Shown here: positions 47,101 to 61,112 of the stretch, one piece after another
How positions within the stretch are numbered: position 1 is the first letter of the stretch
How the letters are laid out: each line of letters starts with the position of its first letter
Source: Solen grandis
Lineage: Eukaryota > Mollusca > Bivalvia > Adapedonta > Solenidae
Reading direction: 5' to 3'
Length of the DNA: 64,000 nt
Assembly (NCBI GenBank): GCA_021229015.1
Contig: CM037781.1
Coordinates: forward strand, 70,020,173-70,084,172
Translations under genes and position numbers: made by a program
Notes under the pieces: model-generated
What the model saw: only the letters and a program-made list of their open reading frames with translations
What the model was told of the DNA's origin: nothing
Database searches by the model: none

Positions 47101-50100
47101 CCTCAATCTCCTGGTACGAATATCTCCCGTCCGATCCTGATAGCGATCCATCTATTTTATTCCTCAGCCGATACGGTTCAAAATGTCTCACATCTACGTC
47201 ATACTGTGACAAACTGAACTCCCTTGTCAGCGGCTTTGTAGTGTTCAAATTAATTGTCCTAACTTCTGCATCAAAACTTTCGTCTGCCTCACCATTATCC
47301 TCAAACGGATCATCATAATAAACATCGCCATTTTCAAACGGGTTCACGGCACCTTCGATTTTTTCAAACTCAGCGTCAAGTTCATCTTGAGGCTGTCTAA
47401 CCGGAAACTCAAGCTTCTTCCAAATGTTTTCAATATCAGCAACCCTGTCCGGATCATCGTTAAGTTTCAAAACGATACCATCGTCGTCTTCCTCTAGAGT
47501 GACCCCTTCTAACTCCATGACTCCAATCTATCTGTTTAAAATCTCCTGATTGAATAGAAATCCTCACTTGTTTTGCATTTTCTACATAGATCTTCCAGAA
47601 CACGATACTCTCTGATGAATCTTTCAACTTTTCGCTGGTCTTCAATATCTACATACTCTGATATAATTGGCTGTACTGGTATACTCTCCAAATGTTTGCT
47701 TAATGGAAATTATCCTTTAAACCGTCCTGATCAAATTACCAAGCATGACCCCCAAGTTTTCACTCATTAGACTGTGTCCAAGTCTTTTAAAGAATAGTCC
47801 ACAAAACTCTCCTAGTGTCACGTGAGAACCCTTCAAAGCGTGCTGTCAACGGCACTTGGTACTTCCTGCAATTAAAAACCAAAAGTAGTCAGTTAAACCT
47901 TTCCCTACTATACTGAAAAGAAAAGAAAACGCTGGATAACGAAGAAGTAATAGTAAACTCAGTAGCAAGATTCAATACTTTACCACCTGATTTTGTTGCT
48001 TATATATATGACCAGTCCCCCCACATTTTAAAGGACCCTGCCAGGACATGATAACTAGAAATGAGGCCACTCAGGGCTAAGTAATGACAATGCCAGTGAC
48101 TACAACCACTAAACCTCTGCTGCCCCCTCCCACCTCATTTTAAAGGAACCATTCTTCTTAAAGAATTTCTTGTGTCTTAAAATACTTTTACTAACATATT
48201 CTAATTACCATCCTGTACATTCCACCAAAATGACACAAAAGTTTACCCTGCATTTCTTTTTCCCAACAGTATACATAGCATGAATATGGCAAACCTATGA
48301 TCAATTGCCCTTTCATGTAGCAAAGGTCGACCTCTCTTAAAACAGCTGCGGATAATTTGAAAGATATTGCATGGGGCCTTTATTTCACTGAGCCTATATT
48401 TCTGCTGAATTTGCATATTTGAAAAATCCACAAATTTGTTCAACTGTGAACTAGGGAAGTGGTTTATCATATATCTTTGAATATTCATGTACATAATTAT
48501 ATTATTTTACTGAACTATTAATGGTATAAGAGTGTATTTCTCTTTGCCACGCAGACTGTGTAGAATCTGAGCTACAATATTGTATGAACAAACAGAAGAG
48601 AACTTGGGTGTTTTGGGGAACTGAACACCAGCCATTTTTCCCTCTTTCCCCCTTATTCTCTGCCTTTCTCTCTCCTCACCCCTAATTCTTTTTCTCCATC
48701 CCTCTCTTTCTCCCAGCCCTTGCCAAAATACACTGTATTTCTCCCTCTCTTACTCTGTCCCTCTCTATTTTACTCTCCTCCCTTCTCTCTCGATATTTTC
48801 TTTGTCAATATATATTTCATACCACAGTTATATTTATTCAAAAACATATTATGAGCAAAATATTGCACTGTATACTAACCCCGAAGCTACATATCAACAA
48901 GAGTGTTCTTTGGAACACAAGTGTCACTTGTTGAAACATAACGGAAAGAAAGTGTGATGGACAGACAGGCGAAAGAAAATTGATCCCTATGTGTCATCTC
49001 TGCTTACAACAGGTGACACAAAAAGATATATTTCAATATTGTATATCTACATGTGACTATATCGAGGGCTGACCAAGAAACTGTACAATCTCCTTCTACT
49101 TCTATAAGCTTTTAGAATGATTTCTTGGTCAGCCCTCCATATATATTTCATGTGACTTCATATATTTCATGTGTTTATAATTATATTCTTCGTGTATATA
49201 TTTTAAAGTGTATTATGATTGATGCACATATGTTGAATAAACTGTATGGTTGGTTCTGTACTCATATCAAGCTGTCTAATGTATACATAGTTCTTTTGCT
49301 CACACATTTCCTTGCGCAGAAATGAACATTAATTAATCTACTTAAGAGCGTTAAAGACTTAATCTGATCTTTAATCCATTTAAGGTGTTTAAAATACACA
49401 TTTTCTGGCATGTCTTGTGAAATGAATAACACGATTATACTTGAAGTATTCTATGCTTTTATTTTGAGAATACTTTAAGGATGATCCTTGGACAAATACA
49501 TGAAGACTCAGGCGCAGTGGTCCAGTGGCGAGTGTTAACTGACAAAAGATCAAAGTGCTGAAGGTTTGAGCCTCATGGGGGTCAATAATTCTTCTAAGAC
49601 TGTCCAGAGTGCTCAAAGTACTGGTCCAACCCAGGATGGTATAAGGTGCAATAGATGTAAAAGAATCTGAAGTTTAGTTCCGTCACTTTAATCTGACAAT
49701 GTGTTGGCGTGCTAGACTTATAGAAACACTTTTTTCATTCTCAATTTCTCTCCTCTTATTTTCTCCGCTTTCCATCCCTCCCCTTTTTCTTACAACTCAT
49801 CCTTTTTTATCTTTTCTTTCTTCCATCTACCTTATTCCTTTTCACATCTCTCTTTTCCTCAAATCTTTAATCTTTTACTTTTTTTTACATCTAAATATCC
49901 TCTTTTTCATCTTCTCTCTATCAACCTTTCCTCAACTCCCTCCCTCTAAACTCTCTCTTTAAACAACTGAAATTTCCACCTCATTGCATAACATCATAAT
50001 TCTTCATAATTTCCGATTAATCCAACAAACTGAACATGGCATCCAGCCAAACATTGATATCTCCCCATGTTTTATAAAAACAGAAGTTGAAATTAAACCA

Positions 50101-53100
50101 TGTCCTTTTAATGCATTCAGCTGATATCATCTTGCTAATTATAAAGCAAACTGTTTTCAGAATAGAAATATCATCCACCATTCTTATTTCATTTATCGAG
50201 GACTTTTTTTTCTTCAATTTTATAAACCTTTAATAGTCTATTAAGATGTCTTGATAACAGTTTTGCAAAGGTTGACTAATGTAATCATTATAGATAATAA
50301 TTAACCCATTACCTCATGAATATTCATGTATCTGATTAATAATAATTTACTGAACTTTAAATGGTATATGAAAAATGTATTCATTATATAGCAAACAGAG
50401 AGACCCTGATCATTCTACAATCCAAGTATATATACTTAATGATCAATAAGAAACTACTACACTGCAAAGGAGACTAATTAACTAAGATCTTAGATCCCTG
50501 TCACCTACACTGGAAGAATTAACAGTGCAGCTCCATTATATGCATATATTTGGAGTCCAACTAGAAGCTGTACTATACACTGGACCACATTCTACAGTGC
50601 AGCTCCATTATAGTGCTATATATTGGAGTCCAATCTAGAAACTGCACTATACACTGGAAGAATTAACAGTGCAGCTCCATTATAGTGCTATATTTGGAGT
50701 CCCAATCTAGAAGCTGTACTATACACTGGACCACATTCTACAGTGCAGCTCCATTATAGCGCTATATTTGGAGTCCAAATAAAAATCACTACACACTGGA
50801 CCACATTCTACAGTGCAGCTCCATTATAGCGCTATATTGGAGTCCAAATATAGAAACTGCACTACACACTGGACCACATTTAAGGTCCAATCTAGAAACT
50901 GCACTAACACTGGACCACATTCTACAGTGCAGCTCCATTATAGCGCTATATTGGAGTCCAAATATAGAAACTGCACTATACACTGGACCACATTCTACAG
51001 TGCAGCTCCATTATAGCGCTATATATGGAGTCCAAATATAGAAACTGCACTATACACTGGACCACATTCTACAGTGCAGCTCCATTATAGCGCTATATAT
51101 GGAGTCCAATCTAGAAACTGCACTACACACTGGACCACATTCTACAGTGCAGCTCCATTATAGCGCTATATTGGAGTCCAAATCTAGAAACTGCACTATA
51201 CACTGGACCACATTCTACAGTGCAGCTCCATTATAGCGCTATATGTGGAGTCCAAATCTAGAAACTGCACTACACACTGGACCACATTCTACAGTGCAGC
51301 TCCATTATAGCGCTATATTTGGAGTCCAAATATAGAAACTGCACTATACACTGGACCACATTCTACAGTGCAGCTCCATTATAGCGCTATATTTGGAGTC
51401 CAAATCTAATAGCGCTATATTTGGAGTCCAAATATAGAAACTGCACTACACACTGGACCACATTCTACAGTTCAGCTCCATTATAGCGCTATATATGGAG
51501 TCCAAATATAGAAACTGCACTATACACTGAACCACATTCTACAGTGCAGCTCCATTTTTTCGCTCCATTATAACGCTATATTAAGGTTTTCACATAATGG
51601 GTTGACAAGGTACTACAATATGCACTGAGGACTCCTAGTCTGTATGCTGACAGGTGTCCATCACTGAGATCAATTACAAATGTGTGTGATGCCTTAACGA
51701 TGCATTAATTGGTGTCATACGATACTAATTAGGGAAGAAAAATGCCATGTCATATTGAATGACAGCACCCAAACAAAGGCTCCTCTGTGTAAAGAATACC
51801 TCCTGTGTCATATTGAAACACAATCAAGTTAAACTGACCTTGCTGAGGAAGAAATGAAGGCATGGTATCTTGATTACCTTTTTTATGTGAAAAGGCCTAA
51901 TCAAATTGTGAGAGGAACTCCGTCTAGATAGTGGTTAAACATTTACCTCATGAATATTCATGTAAAAATTTAAGACTTGATGAATATTAATTTCGAAACT
52001 GGGCTAGGATATTGTATGAGCAAATTAACAGAGGAGACCCTGATCAGACAGCTATTACAGATCTAGGTCTGCTCTGTTTGTCAATGTATCAAAATGAGTC
52101 TATGAAATAAAGGGTTAGACATTTTACAGTCCAGTCAAACCTGTATAACGGTCATCCCTGAATAATGGCAACCTGAGAATAAAGAAGGGAGTGGAAGCAC
52201 TAATTTATAGAGAGCCGGACCTCTGAATAACAGCCACTCCAGAGAGAGACCAGTTTAAAGTTTTCCTTGAGTGGCCTTTGTTCACAGGTCTGACTGTATC
52301 TTATTCTTACCATCACAGAACTGATAAGTGTTACAGCAGAAACTCTGTTCATCCCATGAGTTTCAAGCTGATCAGGTTTTTAAACTGTTTTCACAATAAC
52401 GATTATTAATATAATGTCTGTGAGGTGTCGGGTCAATTAATGGCTTGACCCAGATGTTACAGATATAAAACCCAACCTGCAACATATGTTTGAACTATCA
52501 GGTAAATACACACAGGTCGGTAAAATATCAAGTAGAATCAACTATATTTCAGTCATATATAGGCTAAATTTCCCCATATTCAGCTCCTATTGAAATCTAC
52601 ACACATTCCAAGCCCTCAGTGTTTGTTTACTTAATGCAATGAGTATTGACTGACTGTCAGCAGACAATTATTTTCATAATTTGAAAAGCAGACGGACAAT
52701 CCAAAATTTACAGACAACACCTGCAATTCAACTTTTGATACATTTTATAAATAACACTCACAGATGACAATTTCAATATGTTAAAAAGGTGTAGGAAACA
52801 ATAAATTATTTTCTTACATAACCTATGCATAATTTTCAAACATAACTTGCAGCAGACGACAAGAGAAAAACTGTAGTCACTTTTGCTGGGATGCACATGA
52901 AATTTATAGCCCACCCACAAACACAGGATTTGAGAGCCTACACCTTTATGATCTACAATCATGTATGCTACAACCCTTAAGGTAACCCATCTATCATTAA
53001 ATTGTGATCATGGTCCATCAAGTGATCATGGGAATATTATAGATGCAAAAGCCTTTATTGACTTTGAGCAATAGAGCCTATAACTCCAAGACAACGGATG

Positions 53101-56100
53101 CTTGCATCTACACTTAAGTATTTATAAGCATTTGAAGGACCATGATTAAGATTTAATGATGGATGGATCACCTTAAAAGCCATTCAGTGAAATTTAACAA
53201 TTTTGTCCAATAAAATGTGCGGGTTAAGAAGACCAAATGTCCAGCATGTGGCAAGTTTCTTATACAGACTGTGTAAGTACCATATACAGGTAATATTGAT
53301 GACACTTTTATGAAGTGTACTTCTTACATACTTTAAATACTGGTGATATATATAAACATACTTTGCAATAAATCTCAATTACACGGAGCATCTTGCCTCA
53401 ATAAAGGGAATGCACAATTCTATCACACAGTACAGGACTGTATACAGATGACCCAATTAGCAGGATATTACCTGGCCCCAGGGCTACTGACGGTCACTTT
53501 TGTAGTCAGGTGACCAGGTGAAGAGAGGGTTTCAAGCTGTGCAAATATTTCGGAGTGGTCATTCATTCATCTGGTCAACTCCAACAATGACCCCCAAAAT
53601 AATGTGCAAGCGGCATTTTCTTGACCAAAAGAGTGTATGGCAATGTTGGGTTGGGTTTAACATCCCTCTCATCAGCTCCTGGGTTGGACCAGTACCTTTC
53701 TCCTAGGAATCTTGAAAGATTCTTGACTCATAGATTCAAATCCCTAACCTATAGATTAGCAATCCGAGATCCCACATCACAAGGAATACTCAATTCTGAG
53801 TCAGGCAATGATGATGATGATGATGAGAAAGTCTTTACACTTCTGATTCCCATTTTGGGATCAGGCTTACTTACAACCTTTAGATCCTTAGACAAACAAC
53901 TCTACCACCAACATAATTCTCAGGGAAACAAAAACATAACCCTGTTAAATATGGAGACGCTGTCCTTATGATACTTATTGATCTTATCATGTCTACTGAA
54001 GTAAGCCTAGACTTGACCCACAGAAAACAAGAGTTCATGGACTACAAGCTACTTCCGACACATAAAATAACAGGTTGCTTTTTTCCTTCATAATCAGGAG
54101 CCTGCCCATAAGCATCTTCCACTTTGAAAATTTCTTTAAAATTCATGCAATTTTCCCAAAAATTGTTATTATTAACCCCTGGGTTTTTGTTCCCCAAAAT
54201 GCTAGAAAATTTTAACTTTTACTCGTAAAAATATGTATGGTAAATGTAATAAGGCCCATTCTTCATCATCAGAAAAGTAAAGCCGAGGTAATAATAGCAT
54301 TAATATGCCTAGTGTAGACTGGATAATACTGGAACACTAGCATTGTACCAGCTAAGTTACAAAACCTGGCCTATATCGTAAGTGTTATTTTTTTTAACCC
54401 TTTCCCTCATATAGACACTCATTTTGACGCACTCAATAGGTACCACATAAAGCCTGATCTGCAGAAAAACACAGTTAAACCTTACCAAATTTAATTACAA
54501 AATCCTCATTTCCAGACCACTGAGGAGCAGCGAACATCATAAAACCTGATCAGCCTGCGAGTTACTCGCAGGCTGATCTGGTTTTATGTTGTTCGCATAG
54601 GTCTTTTCATGGTTTCCTCTATGAGGGAAAGAATTAAGTCAGCTGGGAAGCAAGTTATTATAATGTATACTAATCTCTCTCAAGGGTTCCAAGGTTAGAC
54701 CAGTACTCTGTGGCTGGGGATCAAATCCATGACCTACAGATTCAAAGTCATGTACCCTACATTTGAACCACAGCACCCTTCATATCATGTTAGTAAAAAT
54801 TTATCATTTTCCTCATCTTACAACAAATAAATAAAAAAGAACTTAAGTTCTTAATACATGTAATACTTAAAAGCTAAATTTAGACATTATATAAAAAATA
54901 ATCCTCAATATCTCTAACTACATGCTTACCATATATGGTAATATTCCTGTATCACACTCCCTTAAGTTTAAAATCTTCTAACAAAAATCCAAGCCAATAC
55001 AACTTATGACATTAATTTTAACAAGACGGTTGAAATACTCGGCCTTTCAGGAGACGCCACAGCGCAACTTGATACCCACAGTCTACTCTTTCTTATAATA
55101 CGTAATGTTCTCATCTAAATGCAAACTTCCAGTGTCGCGGCCTTCACATAACATAAACACGCCTAGATAAAAGTTTTGTCTACCTGCATTCACACTATCA
55201 ATAAAATCATGTCACGGTTTCCAGAGAACACACAGTTTCACAGTCACAATACATTTCCTTCCTTCTATATTCAAGTAGCATATATCCAATAACACACGCC
55301 CAAACAAAAACAAGCGAAAAATTCTTATCAACACGAAAATCCCCGAAAAACCCGCCCTATTTTAAATACCACTGTCACCAGTTTTGTGTATCACAATGAT
55401 TTAACCTTCCCAATACTGTAACATCTACTCGAAACGGCTGTACACACAATGTCACTCCCCTTGTACACAATCTATTGGAATTAAATCCCTCTGGTCGAAC
55501 ACATTCACTGACCATACACTGTAAAGGATTAGTATTTAGGGGATCTCAGACCTGTCCCTTTTCTTTCATTACACAGGTGTGTTTCCCAGTTTCTCACTTT
55601 TCAGTGTGTACGTGTAATGATCATACGATCAAGGTGTTTAGTATAATTATGCTGGTCCCACATGCTGGAAGATCACTCAGGTATGAAAATAAAGAAGGTA
55701 AAGCTAACATACAGAAAATGTGGTTAAATACTAAAACTGGAGCTGTCCTAGTTTTCGATTTCTCTTTTTTAGTTTTGTTTTCTTTACTTAGAAATATGGG
55801 TGCTGGATTGTTAAACAAGAGGGCCATGATGGCCCTGAATCGCTCACCTATACCATGCTTAATGATTAAGTGTTTTAAAGAAAGATTATGATATAACTTA
55901 ATTAAAACATTTTAACCCATACATACTAACACCAATACTTAGCATGGCCATAAGTTCAGTATAACTGGCGCAGTCATTTATTACCAAATAGGCCAAGACT
56001 TTGAAAATCTTGTAATGAACCATTAGATCTACTCATACAAACTAGCTCTAGCTTATTGATTCAGAAGAAATTCTAAATTTCCTATTTAACTCTATGTAAC

Positions 56101-59100
56101 AAGTGACCCCTGTGTGGTCATTTATCACAAAATGGCTATGATTGTACAAATTTGGGAGTGGCAAGATAATGCGACATACAAATACTAAGCCTAGGCCATT
56201 GATTCATAGAAGAAGATTTCATAAGATTTCCTATATAACTCTGTGTAAACAAGTTGACCCTGTTGCGGTCATTTATCACATTAGGCTAGATTTGTACAAT
56301 CTGGTAGTGGCCCATAAGATGATGCTTCATACCAAATATCTAAGCTCTAGGCCTTATGCATTCATGGAAGAAGATTTTTTTAAGATTTTCCTATATAACT
56401 CTATGTAAAACAAGTGACCCCTGGTGCGGGGTCATTTATCACCATAGGGCTATGATTTGTACAATCTTGGTAGTGGCCCATAAGATGATGCTTCATACCA
56501 AATATCTAAGCTCTAGGCCTTATGCATTCATGGAAGAAGATTTTTTAAGATTTTCCTATATAACTCTATGTAAAACAAGTGACCCCTGGTGCGGGGTCAT
56601 TTATCACCATAGGGCTATGATTTGTACAATCTTGGTAGTGGCCCATAAGATGATGCTTCATACCAAATATCTAAGCTCTAGGCCTTATGCATTCATGGAA
56701 GAAGATTTTTTAAGATTTTCCTATATAACTCTATGTAAAACAAGTGACCCCTGGGGCGGGGCCAATTTTGACCCCAGGGTCATAATTTGTACAATCCTGG
56801 TAGAGAGTCATAAGATCATGCTACATACCAAAATCAAAGGCTAGGCCTTGTGTTTCAGAGAAGAAGATTTTAAATTTTCATTTTTAAATCTATTTTTAGC
56901 TCCTGTGACCAAATTTATGCGATGGACCAGAAACCATTTATACAACTTAGTAGAGCTTCATCCAAGGAACATTCCTCAAAATATTTTCAAATTGGCCAAG
57001 CCGTTTAAGAAGGAGATGTTGTTTGAAGCATTGTTGACGCCGACGCACGGACGCACGCACGGACGACGGACGCCGGACAAAAGGCGATCAGAAAAGCTCA
57101 CGTTGTGCTCATGTGAGCTAAAAATCAAAAGGCTAGGCCTTGTGGTTTCAGAGAAGAAGATTTTTTAAATTTTCATTTTTAAAATCTATTTTTAGTGCCT
57201 GTGACCTAATTATGCAATGGACCAGAACCATTTATACAACTTTAGTAGAGCTTCATCCAAGGAACATTCCTGCAAAATATTTTTCAAATTGGCCAAGCCG
57301 TTTAGGAGGAGATGTTGTTTGAAGCAATTGTTGACGCCGGACGCAAGGACGCACGCACGCACGGACGACGGACGCCGGACAAAAGGCGATCAGAAAAGCT
57401 CACCTTGAGCACGTTGTGCTCATGTGAGCTAAAAATGTTATGACTGGAACAAATCTGGAATAAATACTCTAGTTTATAATTAATGCCTGTATTTAGTAAA
57501 TATCTATTGTATAAACTCCTATAAAATGCCATTGTTAACCAATATATTGTATTATAACTATTTGTCACAAATCAGGTATAGGTATGTATATTAAAATCAG
57601 GACATGTATGGTATGGTGAGGGATGCCATCGACCCTCACATATTACTGACGAGGAAAACTAAAATAATCACTAAAGGTGATTAATACCCCCGTATCACAC
57701 CTTGTCTTCATGTAATATGAGTGTAGGACAGGACTGGACGTAATGGGACATAATGGGATGCAATGGGATGCAAGGAGTGTGATTCCTACTGTATAATAAA
57801 GTTTATCTTTAATAAAAAATGCCAAAACTTGAAATTGCCATTATTAGCTGATTTTCACTTCAACTTTTCTCTCTATCTTTCGTGTTTTTGAACCCCCAAA
57901 GGGAAGCCTCAATCATATTATCATGGGGGGGGGTTAACAGTATTTATGTTTGAGGTCCAATTAGACTGAACTAGAAATGTGTCCAGAGGTCACAGATGTT
58001 CCCACCCTTTTGCATTTTCCAAAACAAAGGCCAACACCCAGGTGCGCAAGTCATGTCCTAAGAGTTTAAAGTCAGTAATACAAATACTTTCAGAGTTACA
58101 TGTGTCACAAGCATAAAATCCCATATTTTTCAAGAACAAAGGCCCATTTCTCTGTCAACTTCAACGGCAGTTCAATAAAAATACCCAGGTGTGCGAGTTC
58201 ATGTCCTAAATAATATATCCATGAAGTTTCAAGTCTGTAGTACAAATACTTTCGGAGTTATGCGTGTCACAAAGTTTTGGGACGGACGGACTGACAATGG
58301 CAAATCTATATGCCCTACCCCCCATTTTTGGTAGGGGCATAAAAGCATTACTCAACAAAATCTATATATTATCAATGAGTTGTAAACAAAATATTTCAAA
58401 TGAGATCTAATATGATAATAAAAACATACACATTTAAACATGTGAGTTCTTTGGAGCACACGTGTCACCTGCTGAAGTATGACGGAAAAAGTGTGACGGA
58501 CAGACAGACAGACAGACAACGGAGAAGTGATCCCTATGTGTCACCTCTGCTTACAGCTGGTGACACAAAAAGGAAGCGTTTTTCCAGTTTAACGTCCTAC
58601 CAACATAAGATTAGGAAAAGAGGTAGGGGGCAAATTGGATTTTTGTACAAAAACATATGATAACTCAATAATGATAACAAAAACATACGTCTATAAGAGG
58701 AAGTGTACGTCCAGTTTGCCTGAAACATCCAGTGACTCCTCCATTGTCAGAAGTCAATAAAAAGATTACAAGAGGCTAGCTTCAGCCTCAAATCGATGAA
58801 TATCAAGAGACGCGTGTCTGGGCCAGATATTTGTATCAATCTGTGTGCTTACATAGGGAACATATACTGTTTCTTTACCTCATTAATATTCATGATCACT
58901 TGATGAATATTAATTAACTGGATTTTAAAATGTTATCTGTATCGAATTCTATCAACAATACTTAGCACTAAGTAAAACTTAAATTCTCAAACTATGTAGA
59001 TACACATTCCACCATTATTATTTTATGAAATATTCAAGTACACAACTAAGTTGAAATGAATTATTACCTTAATAAATAACAGTAATTGATAAGAAATGAA

Positions 59101-61081
59101 AAATTCAGGTATTTTTATAAGAGAAACAAGACTGATGAAATTTGCCCTTAAATATGTAAGTTTTACTTAGGGCTAAGAATTGTTAGAATTCGACCCTGAT
59201 CCAATGGATTTTTCTTCAAGTGCAGACTGTGCCAAGCATGACTTACAATACGCTATTAGCAAACAGACAAAACCCTGATCAGACAGCTCCTGGAAGAATT
59301 ACTTAGTGTGAAGTATTGTTGGTGGAATTCGAGCCTGACCTGGTTCTGCTATGTTTGCCAAGGTATCAAAAGAGCCAATTACCATATTTATCCTTATACA
59401 ATGAAGTTGGAGGGAAATCTCAAAAATGGTAGGAAAATCAAGATTCAGAACTGCGAAAATCCGTATCTACTGCCACTTAACATGTTGCCAAAACAGATAC
59501 ATTGTATATCCCTGCACTGAATGCTTGTTAACCCTTTCCCTCATAGAGGAAACCATGAAAAGACCTACGCAAACAGCATAAAACCAGATCAGCCTGCGAG
59601 TGATCAGGTTTTATGATGTTCGCTGCTCCTCAGTGGTCTGGAAATGAGGATTTTGTAATTAAATTTGGTAAGGTTTAAGTGTGACTTTCTGCAGATCAGG
59701 CTTTATTTGGTACCTACTGAGGGTGTCAAAATGAGTATATATGAGGGAAGGGTTAAAGGTTGTTGAACAAAAGTATTATTACTGTTGGAGCTTTGTTGAG
59801 CTTTTTATTAGTTTAATTGAAATGCATATTAAATCTGAGGCAGTTTGGCATCACGTTAATTTCACAGGTAACAGCACAGATACGTTTTCAGGTGCCAAGT
59901 TCTTGTTACCAATATTTTCGGCAAGTTGCGAATTTGCTTCAGACTAATTATTGGTCTGACATCATTTTTTAATTTTTTAAAAACTCACAGAAAAGATAGC
60001 ATAGGCCATATCAACAAAGAGTCCCTGCATGCAATCTTAGAATAATTATAAAATGAAGGGAGATAATAATAAAATAATGTGGAGTTATGATTCTTGGACA
60101 AGGCACTTCAACTACCTGCTATCTATCTATATTTAAAGTTTCAAGTAAATCCTTTTGATAGCATTAAAGCTATGCTCCAGACAAAAATCATTAGCTCTAA
60201 ATAAACAAAGGGCCATAACTCTGTGATAAAATATAACAATTTTACATGCTGATGATATGCAAAACAAGACATGATACCTATCAATCCCGAGATGTTCATC
60301 AAAATCAAGTCAGGGATTTTAGAGATAAAGTGCAAACAAGACTATATGCGCATTATTGATACATAAAACTCTGCAATAAATCATCCGTCCAAAACATGCT
60401 GTCAACAATATGTTCAACTGGACAAAACTGATCAATCCTGTGAAGTTTAATCCAGTTCAAGCTATGGATTTTGGAGATGAAGAGCGGTCAAGATTGTGTC
60501 TACAGGCCGATAGACAGACGGGCAGACAATACCCACACCCACCCTCAACTTTGTTGCAGGGGGTATATTAAAAAAAAGACAAGATGATTTTCATAAACCA
60601 AAGTAAAAGGAGAAAAGATATATAAAATATAAAAGTAGTGGACTTTGAACACAAATCAGGTGCCAGTTTCACTAAACTTTGTACAAATTCTATCTTAGAT
60701 GTAAGAGTGCTTCCCAACATAGTGTCTACTTATTTGCACAACAAAACATGAAGAGAGGGCATTGTATTATAACACAAACTATTCCCTTTTTTATGAAAAA
60801 AAACAACAAACAAATATAAAATCCTACCATATACCCCCCCCCCCCACATACACACACACATTTTGGGAAGAAGTTACACGAAGGTACCCAGTCTTTGTAC
60901 AACTTAACATTTAATCCTTGAATGTAGCAATATCCAGAACACTGTTTATACTTAAAATTTTAAGAATGTTTTAGCAAGTTGAAAAGGGGATGTTTAATAA
61001 TCCAAAATCAATTTGAATCTTAGTTAAAAGAGGAAAAATTACCAGCCTCCATGGAGGCACAAGCAAGGTATACAAGGTATA

Positions 61082-61112
<31 letters not shown>

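Noticed and set aside
46550..47217. Plus-strand frames of 88-125 codons opposite the nested gene
   Set aside because: Antisense shadows of the CxCxxC frame; no start context or splice evidence.
49699..49962. Plus-strand frame rich in Leu/Phe/Ser
   Set aside because: Compositional product of a pyrimidine tract.
56142..56844. Frames with repeated SYITLCKTSDPWCGVIYHHR peptide
   Set aside because: The 180-bp repeats of a dispersed non-coding element.
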